The position numbers were made by a program, and so were the translations under genes. The notes under the pieces are model-generated. The model saw nothing but the letters and a program-made list of their open reading frames with translations, had not been told where the DNA came from and made no database searches. Source: Planctomycetes bacterium GWC2_45_44 (GTDB lineage Bacteria; Planctomycetota; Phycisphaerae; Sedimentisphaerales; UBA12454). Taken from it: a stretch of 37,078 nucleotides of DNA. The stretch spans positions 1-37,078 of the forward strand of contig MHXU01000175.1 in assembly GCA_001824555.1 (NCBI GenBank), read 5' to 3'. Positions 1 to 6,555 of the stretch are shown here, in pieces; the first letter of the stretch is position 1, and the number at the start of each line of letters is the position of its first letter.

Positions 1-322
1 ATGCCCGTTTTGTAGCATATTATTTGCAAAAGCGCAAATTATCTATTTTAACATTTTGAGGTTTTTATAAGATTTTCTGTGAATGGTTACGGCCTATTTA
101 ACCCTGCACATCCTTACTCAACTACGGTTATTCGGATGACCTTATTTCCCTACTTCCTAAAAAATTACATTTTCTTCCCAACCTATTTACAGACTAACTC
201 CCTTGAATTTAAAACAGATAGAAATTCCTCGGTGAACTTTGCATTTTCTTCTTTCTCCATAACCCAAAAAACTACTATCTACCTAAATAAAGACTGCATT
301 ATACAGAAAAATTACAATCTTC

Positions 323-345
323 CTATCGTGGAAACTACGGTATTT
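323..345 (+). repeat. Dispersed 23-bp repeat, copy 1
   Basis: This sequence matches positions 8646-8668 at 22 of 23 bases, and in both places it lies in a T/A-rich non-coding region and is followed by an A-rich run. The core contains CGTGG and ACTACGGTATTT. Its function is unknown. Confidence 0.6.
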
Positions 346-816
346 AAAGAAAAGCCCTTTATAACCCCGGTATTATAAGACCTTTCCTCTTAAAAACCTA
401 AAGAAATAATTTTTTAAATATTCTCTTTCCACTGTGAAAAAACTGTGAAAATGAACTTCGAGATACGGCTTTTTCCAGAATACCCACTCTCATTTTTACT
501 ATTAAAAAGAGTTTTTATAACCAAAATAAACATTTTAAGGTATTAAAACTTTTTTTATCTTTAAAAGGGCAGAGAATGTTCTATGAGGAAAAATTAACAA
601 AATAAATCAAAGGGGTATAACTTCCCTTGGTATGGTTTTATATAGTAAATTAATGATGGTATTTTCATATAAACCAAGTATAATTCAATTGTTATCTAAA
701 TCTGGGTTCTTTGAAAACAAGCAAAATTATATCTTTTTTGTTATTCAAATATGGATAAAATTACAAAATATCAAATTAGCACTATTTTACTGCCATTTAT
801 CTATATGAAATATAAA

Positions 817-870
817 GACTTATGACTACATCTAATACTACATCTAATACCTTAAAAACTGCCATAAGTC
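817..870. repeat. Inverted repeat enclosing a 12-bp tandem duplication
   Basis: GACTTATG (817-824) is perfectly complementary to CATAAGTC (863-870). Between the arms the 12-mer ACTACATCTAAT occurs twice head to tail (825-836 and 837-848). No gene is adjacent, so a role is not evident. Confidence 0.5.
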
Positions 871-922
871 CTTATTCTACCGTTAGAAGAAGATTTTCAA
901 ATCCCCTTGGGACTATTTGTGA

Positions 923-962
923 AACGGCTAATAACGCGGTTTTATGCGTGTTATAGCCGTTT
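923..962. terminator. Hairpin downstream of lpxB
   Basis: The arms AACGGCTA and TAGCCGTT, extended inward through a one-base bulge by TAACGCG/CGTGTTA, form a long stem 30 bp past the lpxB stop. The T-run follows on the plus strand (TTTTTG), so it is a better terminator for plus-strand transcription. On the minus strand it would be a stem without a strong U-tract. Confidence 0.5.
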
Positions 963-993
963 TTGTTTCCACCGTTGTCCACTGGAACTATTT

Positions 994-2133
994 TTAGAGG
1001 TTTTCGATAACCATTTGAGCGGTGTTTTGGCTTGCGTTCCCGGCCGAGAGCGGCCTTGTAAGCTGTGCTAAATTTTCGCTCATCGCGGTGAGTTTTTCCG
1101 GGCTGTTAAGGTACTTTTCGCATACCGCCACAATCGGGGCAATAGACTCAAAATACGGCATAAACTCCGGCACAAGCTCATCTTGCGCCAGGATATTAAC
1201 CAGCGAAAGATATTTAGTCGTAACGATTCTCTTGCCGACTAACTTCCAGAGCAGCTTATTCGACTGATACATTATCGCCATCGGACATGCCGCCGCGGCA
1301 ACCTGCAATGTCGCTGAACCGCTCGCCACAAGAGACCAGTCAACTTCCCTGGCGACCTTATGCACGGCATCAATTTCGTAATTGAGCCGAAGTGTCTTAA
1401 TCTCTGTCTGCCTAAGCAGTTGTGCTGCGGCCTCATCGGCGGCAACCGCGGTAAATTTCATAGCGGGGTGGCGTGCTTTTAATCGCCTGGCAATATCCTG
1501 CATTGCCGGCCAAAGTGATTTAATTTCCGCTTTTCGCGAGCCGGGCATCAGCGCGATATGCGCCTTGTTCACCGAATATCTGCGATAGTCTTTAGCTGTT
1601 ATCTGTTCAGGACTTACATCTTCAAGCATCGGGCTGCCGACGAATTTGCACGTCAGGCCTTTTTGCCCAAACCAGTCCGGCTCGAACGGCAGAACCGCCG
1701 CCATACCGGCAGTGCAGAGTTTTTTTAAATTTTCAATTCTGCCCGGCCCCCACGCCCAAAGCTGCGGTGCAACGTAAAACAGGGTTTTGATATTGTTTTT
1801 GCCCGCCGCTTTGGCGATGTGAAAATTAAAACTCGGCGAATCGCAAACTATTACTATATCAGGTTTTGCGTTGGCGAAATATTTTTGAGCGGTTTTGATG
1901 GCTTTAAAGAAAAAGTGGATATGCCCCAGAACATTATAAAGCATTGCCGCTTTGTGGGTTGTGTTGAGGATAATTTCGCAGCCGCTGTCAGCCATTTTTT
2001 GGCCGCCTAAGCCGGAAAACTCGAAATTATGGCTGGTTTGTTTGAGAGCATCGATGAGTTTTGCGCAAAGCCGGTCGCCGCTGGCCTCGGCAGCGCTTAG
2101 AAAAATCCGATATGGCCTGTCAGTTTCCTGCAT
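994..2133 (-). CDS. lpxB: Lipid-A-disaccharide synthase LpxB
   Basis: LpxB is the GT19 family glycosyltransferase that joins UDP-2,3-diacylglucosamine to lipid X (2,3-diacylglucosamine 1-phosphate) to form the lipid A disaccharide on the cytoplasmic face of the inner membrane. The 379-residue product has the family length and landmarks: an N-terminal AAEASGD segment (family AGExSGD), SGLGGQKM near residue 41, FVGSPMLEDV in the middle, LMPGSRKAEI (family LLPGSRxxEI), SGSATLQVAAAACPM and KYLSLVNILA near the C terminus. It starts at ATG 2133 with only a weak ribosome site. Its presence, with kdsB later in the window, says that this cell makes LPS. It is followed by a hairpin and a gene-poor region, and a 170-bp spacer separates it from arfB upstream. 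Confidence 0.95.
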   Translation of the reverse strand: MQETDRPYRIFLSAAEASGDRLCAKLIDALKQTSHNFEFSGLGGQKMADSGCEIILNTTHKAAMLYNVLGHIHFFFKAIKTAQKYFANAKPDIVIVCDSPSFNFHIAKAAGKNNIKTLFYVAPQLWAWGPGRIENLKKLCTAGMAAVLPFEPDWFGQKGLTCKFVGSPMLEDVSPEQITAKDYRRYSVNKAHIALMPGSRKAEIKSLWPAMQDIARRLKARHPAMKFTAVAADEAAAQLLRQTEIKTLRLNYEIDAVHKVAREVDWSLVASGSATLQVAAAACPMAIMYQSNKLLWKLVGKRIVTTKYLSLVNILAQDELVPEFMPYFESIAPIVAVCEKYLNSPEKLTAMSENLAQLTRPLSAGNASQNTAQMVIENL

Positions 2134-2244
2134 AAGTATCTATTAGATAAGGGATAAACATTCAAAACTCAAGCGTAAAGTTCAGGATAAAAACAAATGG
2201 CATCTCTAAAAATTGACCATCAAATATAATAAACGTTGTTTTTG

Positions 2245-2271
2245 ACCGCTCCATTACTGTCGCGGCTCTGA
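2245..2271. repeat. 27-bp repeat, inverted copy of 12896-12922
   Basis: The 27 bases are the exact reverse complement of 12896-12922, more than 10 kb away. Each copy contains a short internal stem (CCGC and GCGG flanking CATTACTGT). Both copies are intergenic: this one lies between lpxB and arfB, and the other lies just upstream of the gene starting at 12960. This looks like a dispersed REP-like palindromic element. Confidence 0.75.
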
Positions 2272-2302
2272 TTTTTACATTTTTAGAAATTGCCTAAAGT
2301 AA

Positions 2303-2713
2303 TCAGCCCTCTTCAATTCCTCGCCGCTGCTGTTTGAGACTGCTTTTGATCTTTTTCTGTTTAAGTCTTTTTTCAACAGAAGAAAAACTTGGCCTTGTCG
2401 GTTTCCTCTTTTTTGTTTTTTTCAATGCCGACTCAATCGCGGCGGTAAGTTTTTCAATCGCGCAATCGATGTTCGCTCTTTGTGTGCGGAATTTCTGGCT
2501 CTCGACAATCAGTCTGCCGTCTTTTGTTATTCTGCCGGCCAGTTTTGCAAGAACGGTTTGTCTCTGCTCATCGTTCAGGCAGTCGCAGTTTTTAATATCA
2601 AGGCTCACCGCGGCTTTTGTGTTGAGTTTATTTACATTCTGCCCGCCGGGGCCGGAGCTTTTGCTCGTTTTGATGACAAGCAGATTTTCAGGTATTTGGA
2701 TTTTGTGGCGCAT
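2303..2713 (-). CDS. arfB: Peptidyl-tRNA hydrolase ArfB (YaeJ-type ribosome rescue factor)
   Basis: ArfB is a stand-alone GGQ-domain protein that hydrolyses peptidyl-tRNA on ribosomes stalled at the end of truncated mRNAs, inserting a basic C-terminal tail into the empty mRNA channel. The product is about 136 residues, the normal length. SGPGGQNVNKLNTKA near residue 20 holds the catalytic GGQ, and the last 40 residues are rich in Lys and Arg (KKTKKRKPTR, KRLKQKKIKSSLKQQRR), as the family requires. ATG 2713 is preferred; a GTG six bases earlier (2719) is also possible. The start overlaps the 3' end of the upstream DUF6941-like gene by about 26 bp, so the two are probably cotranscribed and translationally coupled. 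Confidence 0.93.
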   Translation of the reverse strand: MRHKIQIPENLLVIKTSKSSGPGGQNVNKLNTKAAVSLDIKNCDCLNDEQRQTVLAKLAGRITKDGRLIVESQKFRTQRANIDCAIEKLTAAIESALKKTKKRKPTRPSFSSVEKRLKQKKIKSSLKQQRRGIEEG

Positions 2714-3125
2714 TTTCACCCGCCTGCGGAGGCTTTATCAAAATACAATTTATTCTTCTACTCGAAAGCGGCTGACCAGCCGCTATGAGCTGAAAACAGT
2801 ATTCGCCCGGATGCTCGAACGCAAGCCCCTCGAATCCGAGAACGACCGATACCGTGCTTTTGACATTCTCGAATTTTACGTTTGCCTTTTTTTCGATGAG
2901 AACCTTTTCGTCGTTTTGAACGTCAACCAATCGAACAATTATGTCGGTGGTATCGTGGCCGTTGGTCATTTCCGCGAAGAAGAAGAGCTGGAAAATCCTC
3001 ACCGGATATTTGGGAGCGAACAGACAATCCCTTATTCCGATAAGGCAGTTCGTCCTTGTCGGGGCATCGAACAGAACCCTGTCGCAAACTATTGTGGAAA
3101 GCACAACCGGCGGAACTTGAGACAT
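2688..3125 (-). CDS. DUF6941-like conserved protein
   Basis: The product has 145 residues and is predicted cytoplasmic, with no signal peptide or membrane segment. Its pattern VVLSTIVCDRVLFDAPTRTN near the N terminus, then a predicted beta-rich body with FFFAEMTNG, VRLVDVQNDE, FEGLAFEHPGEYCFQL, resembles the DUF6941 family, small proteins of unknown function. The assignment is from memory of the family pattern and is moderate. ATG 3125 is chosen because AAAGGA sits 7 bases upstream; an earlier in-frame start would read through sequence with no ribosome site. It overlaps arfB, so it is the first gene of a two-gene unit. I cannot give a biochemical role. Confidence 0.75.
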   Translation of the reverse strand: MSQVPPVVLSTIVCDRVLFDAPTRTNCLIGIRDCLFAPKYPVRIFQLFFFAEMTNGHDTTDIIVRLVDVQNDEKVLIEKKANVKFENVKSTVSVVLGFEGLAFEHPGEYCFQLIAAGQPLSSRRINCILIKPPQAGENAPQNPNT

Positions 3126-3190
3126 TTGATTATCCTTTAGCGTCTTAACACAGGAGAGCATAAGTCGGTAAATATGGAATGTCAAATAAT

Positions 3191-3219
3191 AAAAAAGCCG
3201 GCACGAAATTCGTACCGGC
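3191..3219 (-). terminator. Rho-independent terminator after the first PEP-CTERM gene
   Basis: On the minus strand GCCGGTACGAA and TTCGTGCCGGC form a nearly perfect stem followed directly by TTTTTT. It lies about 100 bp past the stop at 3318. The same hairpin sequence, slightly changed, follows the neighbouring PEP-CTERM gene (4223-4259). Confidence 0.85.
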
Positions 3220-3317
3220 ATCTTGTTAATTATCCTGAAAGATACCGGCCGGCACAAGGAGGTTTAATTTCGAGTACCGGCCGAGTTCTCCATCAGGGCA
3301 TCTTTTATTTTTTACAT

Positions 3318-4166
3318 TTATTTCTTTCTGCGAAGCAGCAATCCGCCGATAGCGAGAATTGCCATCGTTGCCGGCTCGGGAACTGTAGCATCGTGGCTGA
3401 ACCAGTACTCACCCGCCTGAAGTGTTATTGGAGTATTAAGCGTGTACGTCAGGCGATATATTGGATCAGTAGAACTATCAGGCATTACACGCACCACGCC
3501 CGTATTAGAAACAGCAAAACTCCCGCCAGTTGTGTCGCTTGTCAGTACATCACCATCGAAACCACCCGTGTTCGTGGGTAAAAGGTCGTCCGCAACATTT
3601 GACCAGATATTCATTCGATAGCCAATGGAAGGTGAGAATGGATCGAATGCAACCGGATCTGCTGCGCCGCCGTTGCCGTCAAAATAACCAATGATGGTAT
3701 CGATAGTGGTCTCTTGAGTGAGCTTGAAATAGCCCGCGTAAATCCAGTCCCAGTTGTTGGACATCGAATAACCGCGATAAAGACCGTGCAGGCCATGTGA
3801 ACCACTCGCATTATAGTAATCACCATAGGTGTTATCTTCGATGCCATTGTTATTATAGACAGTCGAATTGCCATTTTTCATCGTCAATGCGAAACCGGCA
3901 TTATCAGAAAACCAATCATCCTTCTGCCAAGAGTCGATGGTATAGCCCCAAGCCGGATCATCTGTTAGGAAACGGAATGTACCCCCGGACCCGTTATCAC
4001 CATTGGGTGTGGTGCCAGTCGGAAATAGACCTCCGGTGATTATATAGTAGTTGCCCAGTGTGTCGGTCTCATTATCTCCAGCCCCGTTAAACGGAGCCGC
4101 AAAAGAGTAACCGTTTAAAACCAGGATGACTGTTACTACTGCACAAATTGTAATTAACTTTTTCAT
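3318..4166 (-). CDS. PEP-CTERM sorting domain protein (first of a cassette pair)
   Basis: This is an exported protein of about 282 residues. It has an N-terminal signal peptide (KKLITICAVV followed by a hydrophobic stretch ending near SFAAP), a Gly/Asn/Asp-rich central region with no domain I recognise, and a C-terminal PEP-CTERM anchor: VPEPATMAILAIGGLLLRRKK, that is a PEP motif, a hydrophobic helix and a basic tail. In this family an exosortase cleaves the tail and the protein is held at or passed to the cell surface, often with exopolysaccharide; no exosortase gene lies in this window. ATG 4166 has GGAGAA at good spacing. Its leader, anchor and terminator are almost the same DNA as in the gene at 4285-5109, but the middles differ. 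Confidence 0.9.
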   Translation of the reverse strand: MKKLITICAVVTVILVLNGYSFAAPFNGAGDNETDTLGNYYIITGGLFPTGTTPNGDNGSGGTFRFLTDDPAWGYTIDSWQKDDWFSDNAGFALTMKNGNSTVYNNNGIEDNTYGDYYNASGSHGLHGLYRGYSMSNNWDWIYAGYFKLTQETTIDTIIGYFDGNGGAADPVAFDPFSPSIGYRMNIWSNVADDLLPTNTGGFDGDVLTSDTTGGSFAVSNTGVVRVMPDSSTDPIYRLTYTLNTPITLQAGEYWFSHDATVPEPATMAILAIGGLLLRRKK

Positions 4167-4222
4167 TTTGGTTTTCTCCAAATCTCAAATTGTTATTATT
4201 TAATTTTTTTACTAACCGTTTC

Positions 4223-4259
4223 AAAAAAGGATTGCCGGCACGAAAGTTTCGTACCGGCA
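4223..4259 (-). terminator. Terminator after the second PEP-CTERM gene
   Basis: On the minus strand GCCGGTACGAAA pairs with TTCGTGCCGGC around a two-base loop and is followed by AATCCTTTTTT. It lies 25 bp past the stop at 4285 and shares its stem sequence with the terminator at 3191-3219. Confidence 0.8.
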
Positions 4260-4284
4260 TGTCCCTAATAATCATATTTACTTT

Positions 4285-5109
4285 TTATTTCTTTCTGCGA
4301 AGCAGCAACCCGCCGAGAGTAAGCATTGCGATTGTCACTGGTTCTGGAACAGATGACCCATATTCAAAATTGTCAAAAATCACAGATGGCTTGTTTTCTC
4401 CCCAAGCAGACAATGGGGTATCATAGTTCACATTTAAGATCAAACTGGTGAGATCTATGTAGTCGCTCCGATAAGAGGCTCCCACTTCAGCACCATTGAT
4501 GTAAAAATGAATCTTTCCATCTAAACTTGACAACTGCATCTTCAGATTGACCCATGCAGCAGTGGTCTCGGATCGAGATGTATTTGTAGCTTGCCAACCG
4601 GGCGAATTCTGACCTGCCGCTACGTAATAATACTGGGTTTCTGCAACAGTTCTGCCGCCAAACTGTACATCCGTCCAATCCTCTCCATCAGTATACATAT
4701 TTACCCAACTTGGTACCGCATACAATTGCCCCGTAGCGTCGTTACCAGTCGAATGTCCTGCGTCATAGTAATCGACACTTAACCAAGGGTCGTACTGCTT
4801 AAGCATCTTGCTGTCATCAACGTCAGTTCTATTCACCGCCGCCCACCATGGATCAAACCCCAGGTCTGGAACTGTATTAGCAGTAAGTTTCACGCCATAA
4901 CCTGTACGTCCGGTACTGCTCAAATCAACTTGCTGCATTGTAGCACCAGGTGCTTCCCCATGACGGTATCCCTCGTTGTCCCAGCCTGTCGCATAATCCC
5001 CACTCCAAGCGGTTTCAAAACCATCGGTAACAAAATATGCCGCCTGTACCACACTACTAATCACTAACATCATTATTACTACTGCACAAATTGTAATTAA
5101 CTTTTTCAT
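4285..5109 (-). CDS. PEP-CTERM protein with a probable lectin/LamG-like fold
   Basis: This is an exported protein of about 274 residues. A signal peptide (KKLITICAVV, cleavage near VVQAA) is followed by a Trp/Tyr-rich body. KIHFYINGAEVG and a closing VIFDNFEYG resemble concanavalin/LamG-like beta-sandwich domains that bind or mimic carbohydrate ligands; this fold is an inference. The C terminus VPEPVTIAMLTLGGLLLRRKK is a PEP-CTERM anchor. ATG 5109 has GGAGAA upstream. The start region is identical to that of the downstream gene at 4166 for over 40 bases with one mismatch, and a related terminator follows both. The long spacer upstream (5110-5729) would be its 5' leader or promoter region. The two genes probably arose by duplication with replacement or divergence of the core. 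Confidence 0.9.
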   Translation of the reverse strand: MKKLITICAVVIMMLVISSVVQAAYFVTDGFETAWSGDYATGWDNEGYRHGEAPGATMQQVDLSSTGRTGYGVKLTANTVPDLGFDPWWAAVNRTDVDDSKMLKQYDPWLSVDYYDAGHSTGNDATGQLYAVPSWVNMYTDGEDWTDVQFGGRTVAETQYYYVAAGQNSPGWQATNTSRSETTAAWVNLKMQLSSLDGKIHFYINGAEVGASYRSDYIDLTSLILNVNYDTPLSAWGENKPSVIFDNFEYGSSVPEPVTIAMLTLGGLLLRRKK

Positions 5110-5420
5110 TTTAGTTTTCTCCAAAAAAATCTGTTATTAGTTTTCTTTTTTGCCGCGGAACATCCGCAGCAATGTTGAATTCTCCCAATCCGTTTAATTG
5201 AAAGATTCTCCCATTATCACTGACCATTCTGTTTCATAGGCACTTTCCCTTTCCGCTGATTCACTGGCTAAGTTCTTCAGCAATTTGTTTCTGGCTGTTC
5301 TTGTTTATAATTTTCACCACAGAGAACACAGAGTTCACAGAGATACAGTGTTAATCGGTGTAAATCCGTGTCTAAAACTCATCGTTGCTCATCTAATGCT
5401 GGCCGCTGCATCATAAAATT

Positions 5421-5461
5421 GGGGCCGACCCAAGAACGGCCAGTGATCTTTGGCCGGCCCC
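5421..5461. repeat. Strong GC-rich nested hairpin
   Basis: GGGGCC (5421-5426) pairs with GGCCCC (5456-5461), and inside it GGCCA (5438-5442) pairs with TGGCC (5451-5455). The inner loop, read on the minus strand, resembles the ATCACTG/CCGT core of the elements at 5508 and 5647. It could terminate transcription arriving from the pseudo-receiver gene, but it lacks a clear U-tract. Confidence 0.55.
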
Positions 5462-5507
5462 TTTATCTATAAACGCAATCCCGATTCATCGGGGCTGCGA
5501 TTGTACG

Positions 5508-5560
5508 CTGCCGGGTCTGGCTATCTATCACTGACCGTCAAACCCGACTTTTTAAGGAGG
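5508..5560. repeat. Duplicated intergenic stem-loop element, copy 1
   Basis: This element is nearly identical to 5647-5697. Both copies run CTGCCGGGT, TGGC, ATCT, CACTGACCGTCAAACCC and CTTTTTAAGGA. The arms CGGGT-TG and CA-ACCCG can pair around a 20-base loop. Copy 1 ends in a perfect AAGGAGG on the plus strand. The conserved core, the variable loop and the intergenic location suggest a structured RNA or DNA element rather than protein-coding sequence. Confidence 0.6.
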
Positions 5561-5646
5561 AAGAAGATTTTGTGAGCTTCTTTTGCTTTCGTATTAAATT
5601 TTCAATTCTATATTTTATCGTGGCAATCTTTCGCCGCGTTTGTTCT

Positions 5647-5697
5647 CTGCCGGGTATGGCAATCTTCACTGACCGTCAAACCCAGCTTTTTAAGGAT
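5647..5697. repeat. Duplicated intergenic stem-loop element, copy 2
   Basis: This is the second copy of the element at 5508-5560, about 139 bp away. It differs by a 2-base loop deletion and a few substitutions. GGGT/ACCC pairing and the CACTGACCGTCAAACCC core are kept. A partial third sequence (TGGCAATCTTTCGCCG, about 5631-5646) lies just before it. Confidence 0.6.
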
Positions 5698-5729
5698 TAA
5701 GGAAGAAATTGTTGGTTTTTATTTAGTTT

Positions 5730-6149
5730 TCAGGTATTGACCACGGTATATTTCATACCTTCAATTTCACATTCAGTTCCATCAGGAGGCGATGTCTCAA
5801 GAATATTAACAAGCTGGCAGACAATACTATGAAAATGATCATCGTCAACATCATCCGTCAGTACCGCTGAAACGCCTGAGCTTCGTGCGGCAACCTCCTG
5901 TACATAGTCTCCGGCTTTTATAATCGCCAGTGTCGGTATTCCCGGCTTGGCTTCTACAATGCTTTTCAGAAACTTGCCGCCTCCGATATCAAATAGTTCC
6001 CACCTGCTTATCACAGTATCTATCTTCCTGCTTTTTAGACACTGTATCGCTGCTCTGCCGCTGTCTGTTACATACAACCGAGCATATAAATTTCGCAGCA
6101 ATTCTGCCTTATCCGAGGCTCCGGCAATCAATATGTTTGGAATAAACAT
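5730..6149 (-). CDS. Stand-alone pseudo-receiver (degenerate response regulator domain)
   Basis: The 139-residue product has the alternating strand-helix pattern of a CheY-type receiver: NILIAGASD at the start, TVISRWELFDIGGGKFLKSI in the middle, then GIPTLAIIKAGD and GVSAVLTDDVDD. The residues a receiver needs are missing. The acidic pair after strand 1 is AG, the phospho-acceptor Asp after strand 3 is Arg (SRWEL), and the Lys after strand 5 is Thr/Asp. It therefore probably acts as a protein-binding module rather than a phosphorylated switch. ATG 6149 (or GTG 6152) follows AGGA. A sigma-54 promoter match lies about 50 bases upstream of the start, and the neighbouring upstream gene is a sigma-54 activator lacking its own receiver, so the two may be functional partners. 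Confidence 0.75.
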   Translation of the reverse strand: MFIPNILIAGASDKAELLRNLYARLYVTDSGRAAIQCLKSRKIDTVISRWELFDIGGGKFLKSIVEAKPGIPTLAIIKAGDYVQEVAARSSGVSAVLTDDVDDDHFHSIVCQLVNILETSPPDGTECEIEGMKYTVVNT

Positions 6150-6208
6150 CACTTTTATTTTCCTGTGTTTTTGTCAAAAGAACTTTGTGTTCACTGCATA
6201 TACAGATA

Positions 6209-6224
6209 AGCAAGCGCTGTGCCA
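6209..6224 (-). promoter_or_regulatory. Sigma-54 (-24/-12) promoter for the pseudo-receiver gene
   Basis: On the minus strand TGGCAC-AGCGC-TTGCT matches the sigma-54 consensus TGGCAC-N5-TTGCW at every fixed position. With the -12 C at 6210, transcription would start near 6198, about 49 bases before the ATG at 6149. The adjacent gene (6556-7557) encodes a sigma-54 activator, which supports the call. Confidence 0.8.
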
Positions 6225-6510
6225 ATCGTTGCGATACGCATAAATGTTTTTACAACTCTTGTCCTGTAAATGGGTTACAATATAGATTCCGGTGGTATGA
6301 AAAATATTTCTGCGATTAGCCTGCTTACCATTATGGAACAGAATTTTTAAAAATTTTGCTCTAAATGTTTTGCGATAAAAGTAGTTAGAGCGAAGTTGCT
6401 TATTTGTAAATTTATTACAAAATGGTAACTTGCAATTGCAGATATGGAGATGCTATGGCATAAAAAAAGAAAAATTAGATTTGGGAGTTAAAACTTCAGG
6501 TGTTGATTTG

Positions 6511-6538
6511 AAAAAAAAGCGGATTGCCGACAACCCGC
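6511..6538 (-). terminator. Terminator of the sigma-54 activator gene
   Basis: On the minus strand GCGGGTT and AATCCGC form a stem around GTCGGC, followed by eight T residues. It lies 17 bp beyond the stop at 6556 and separates this gene from the pseudo-receiver transcript. Confidence 0.85.
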
Positions 6539-6555
6539 CCAAGGAGGTTTGTAGA

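Larger units (their letters stand above)
1..993. other. AT-rich stretch without a convincing gene
   Basis: This kilobase is much richer in A and T than the rest of the window. The only open frame of note (79-378, plus, 99 codons) has no Shine-Dalgarno site, no recognisable domain and an irregular composition, so I do not call it. The stretch holds an inverted repeat (817-824 with 863-870) whose loop contains a 12-bp direct tandem repeat (825-848), a 23-bp element found again near 8646, and a hairpin at 923-962. It may be a degraded region or a long spacer downstream of lpxB. Confidence 0.6.
5110..5729. other. 620-bp spacer with palindromes and a duplicated stem-loop element
   Basis: There is no convincing gene. 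From left to right it holds: a small palindrome (GCGGA/TCCGC near 5155); a CACAGAG-type interspersed repeat (about 5318-5350); a strong GC hairpin (5421-5461); a CCCGAT/ATCGGG palindrome (about 5480-5493); and two copies of a 50-bp element (5508-5560, 5647-5697). One short frame (GTG 5572 to TAA 5700, 42 codons) starts 11 bases after AAGGAGG inside the first element, but I judge it unproven. Confidence 0.6.
6150..6555. other. 400-bp spacer between the sigma-54 activator and the pseudo-receiver
   Basis: There is no gene. It contains the sigma-54 promoter at 6209-6224 and the activator's terminator at 6511-6538, both on the minus strand. The AT-rich part between them, about 6240-6500, shows nothing else I can name. 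Confidence 0.6.

Noticed and set aside
79-378. 99-codon open frame in the AT-rich left end
   Set aside because: It has no ribosome site or known domain, and it contains part of a dispersed DNA repeat, so it is more likely chance.
2334-3140. 268-codon open frame antisense to arfB and the DUF6941-like gene
   Set aside because: Both minus-strand genes have family motifs and ribosome sites. The plus frame is a shadow.
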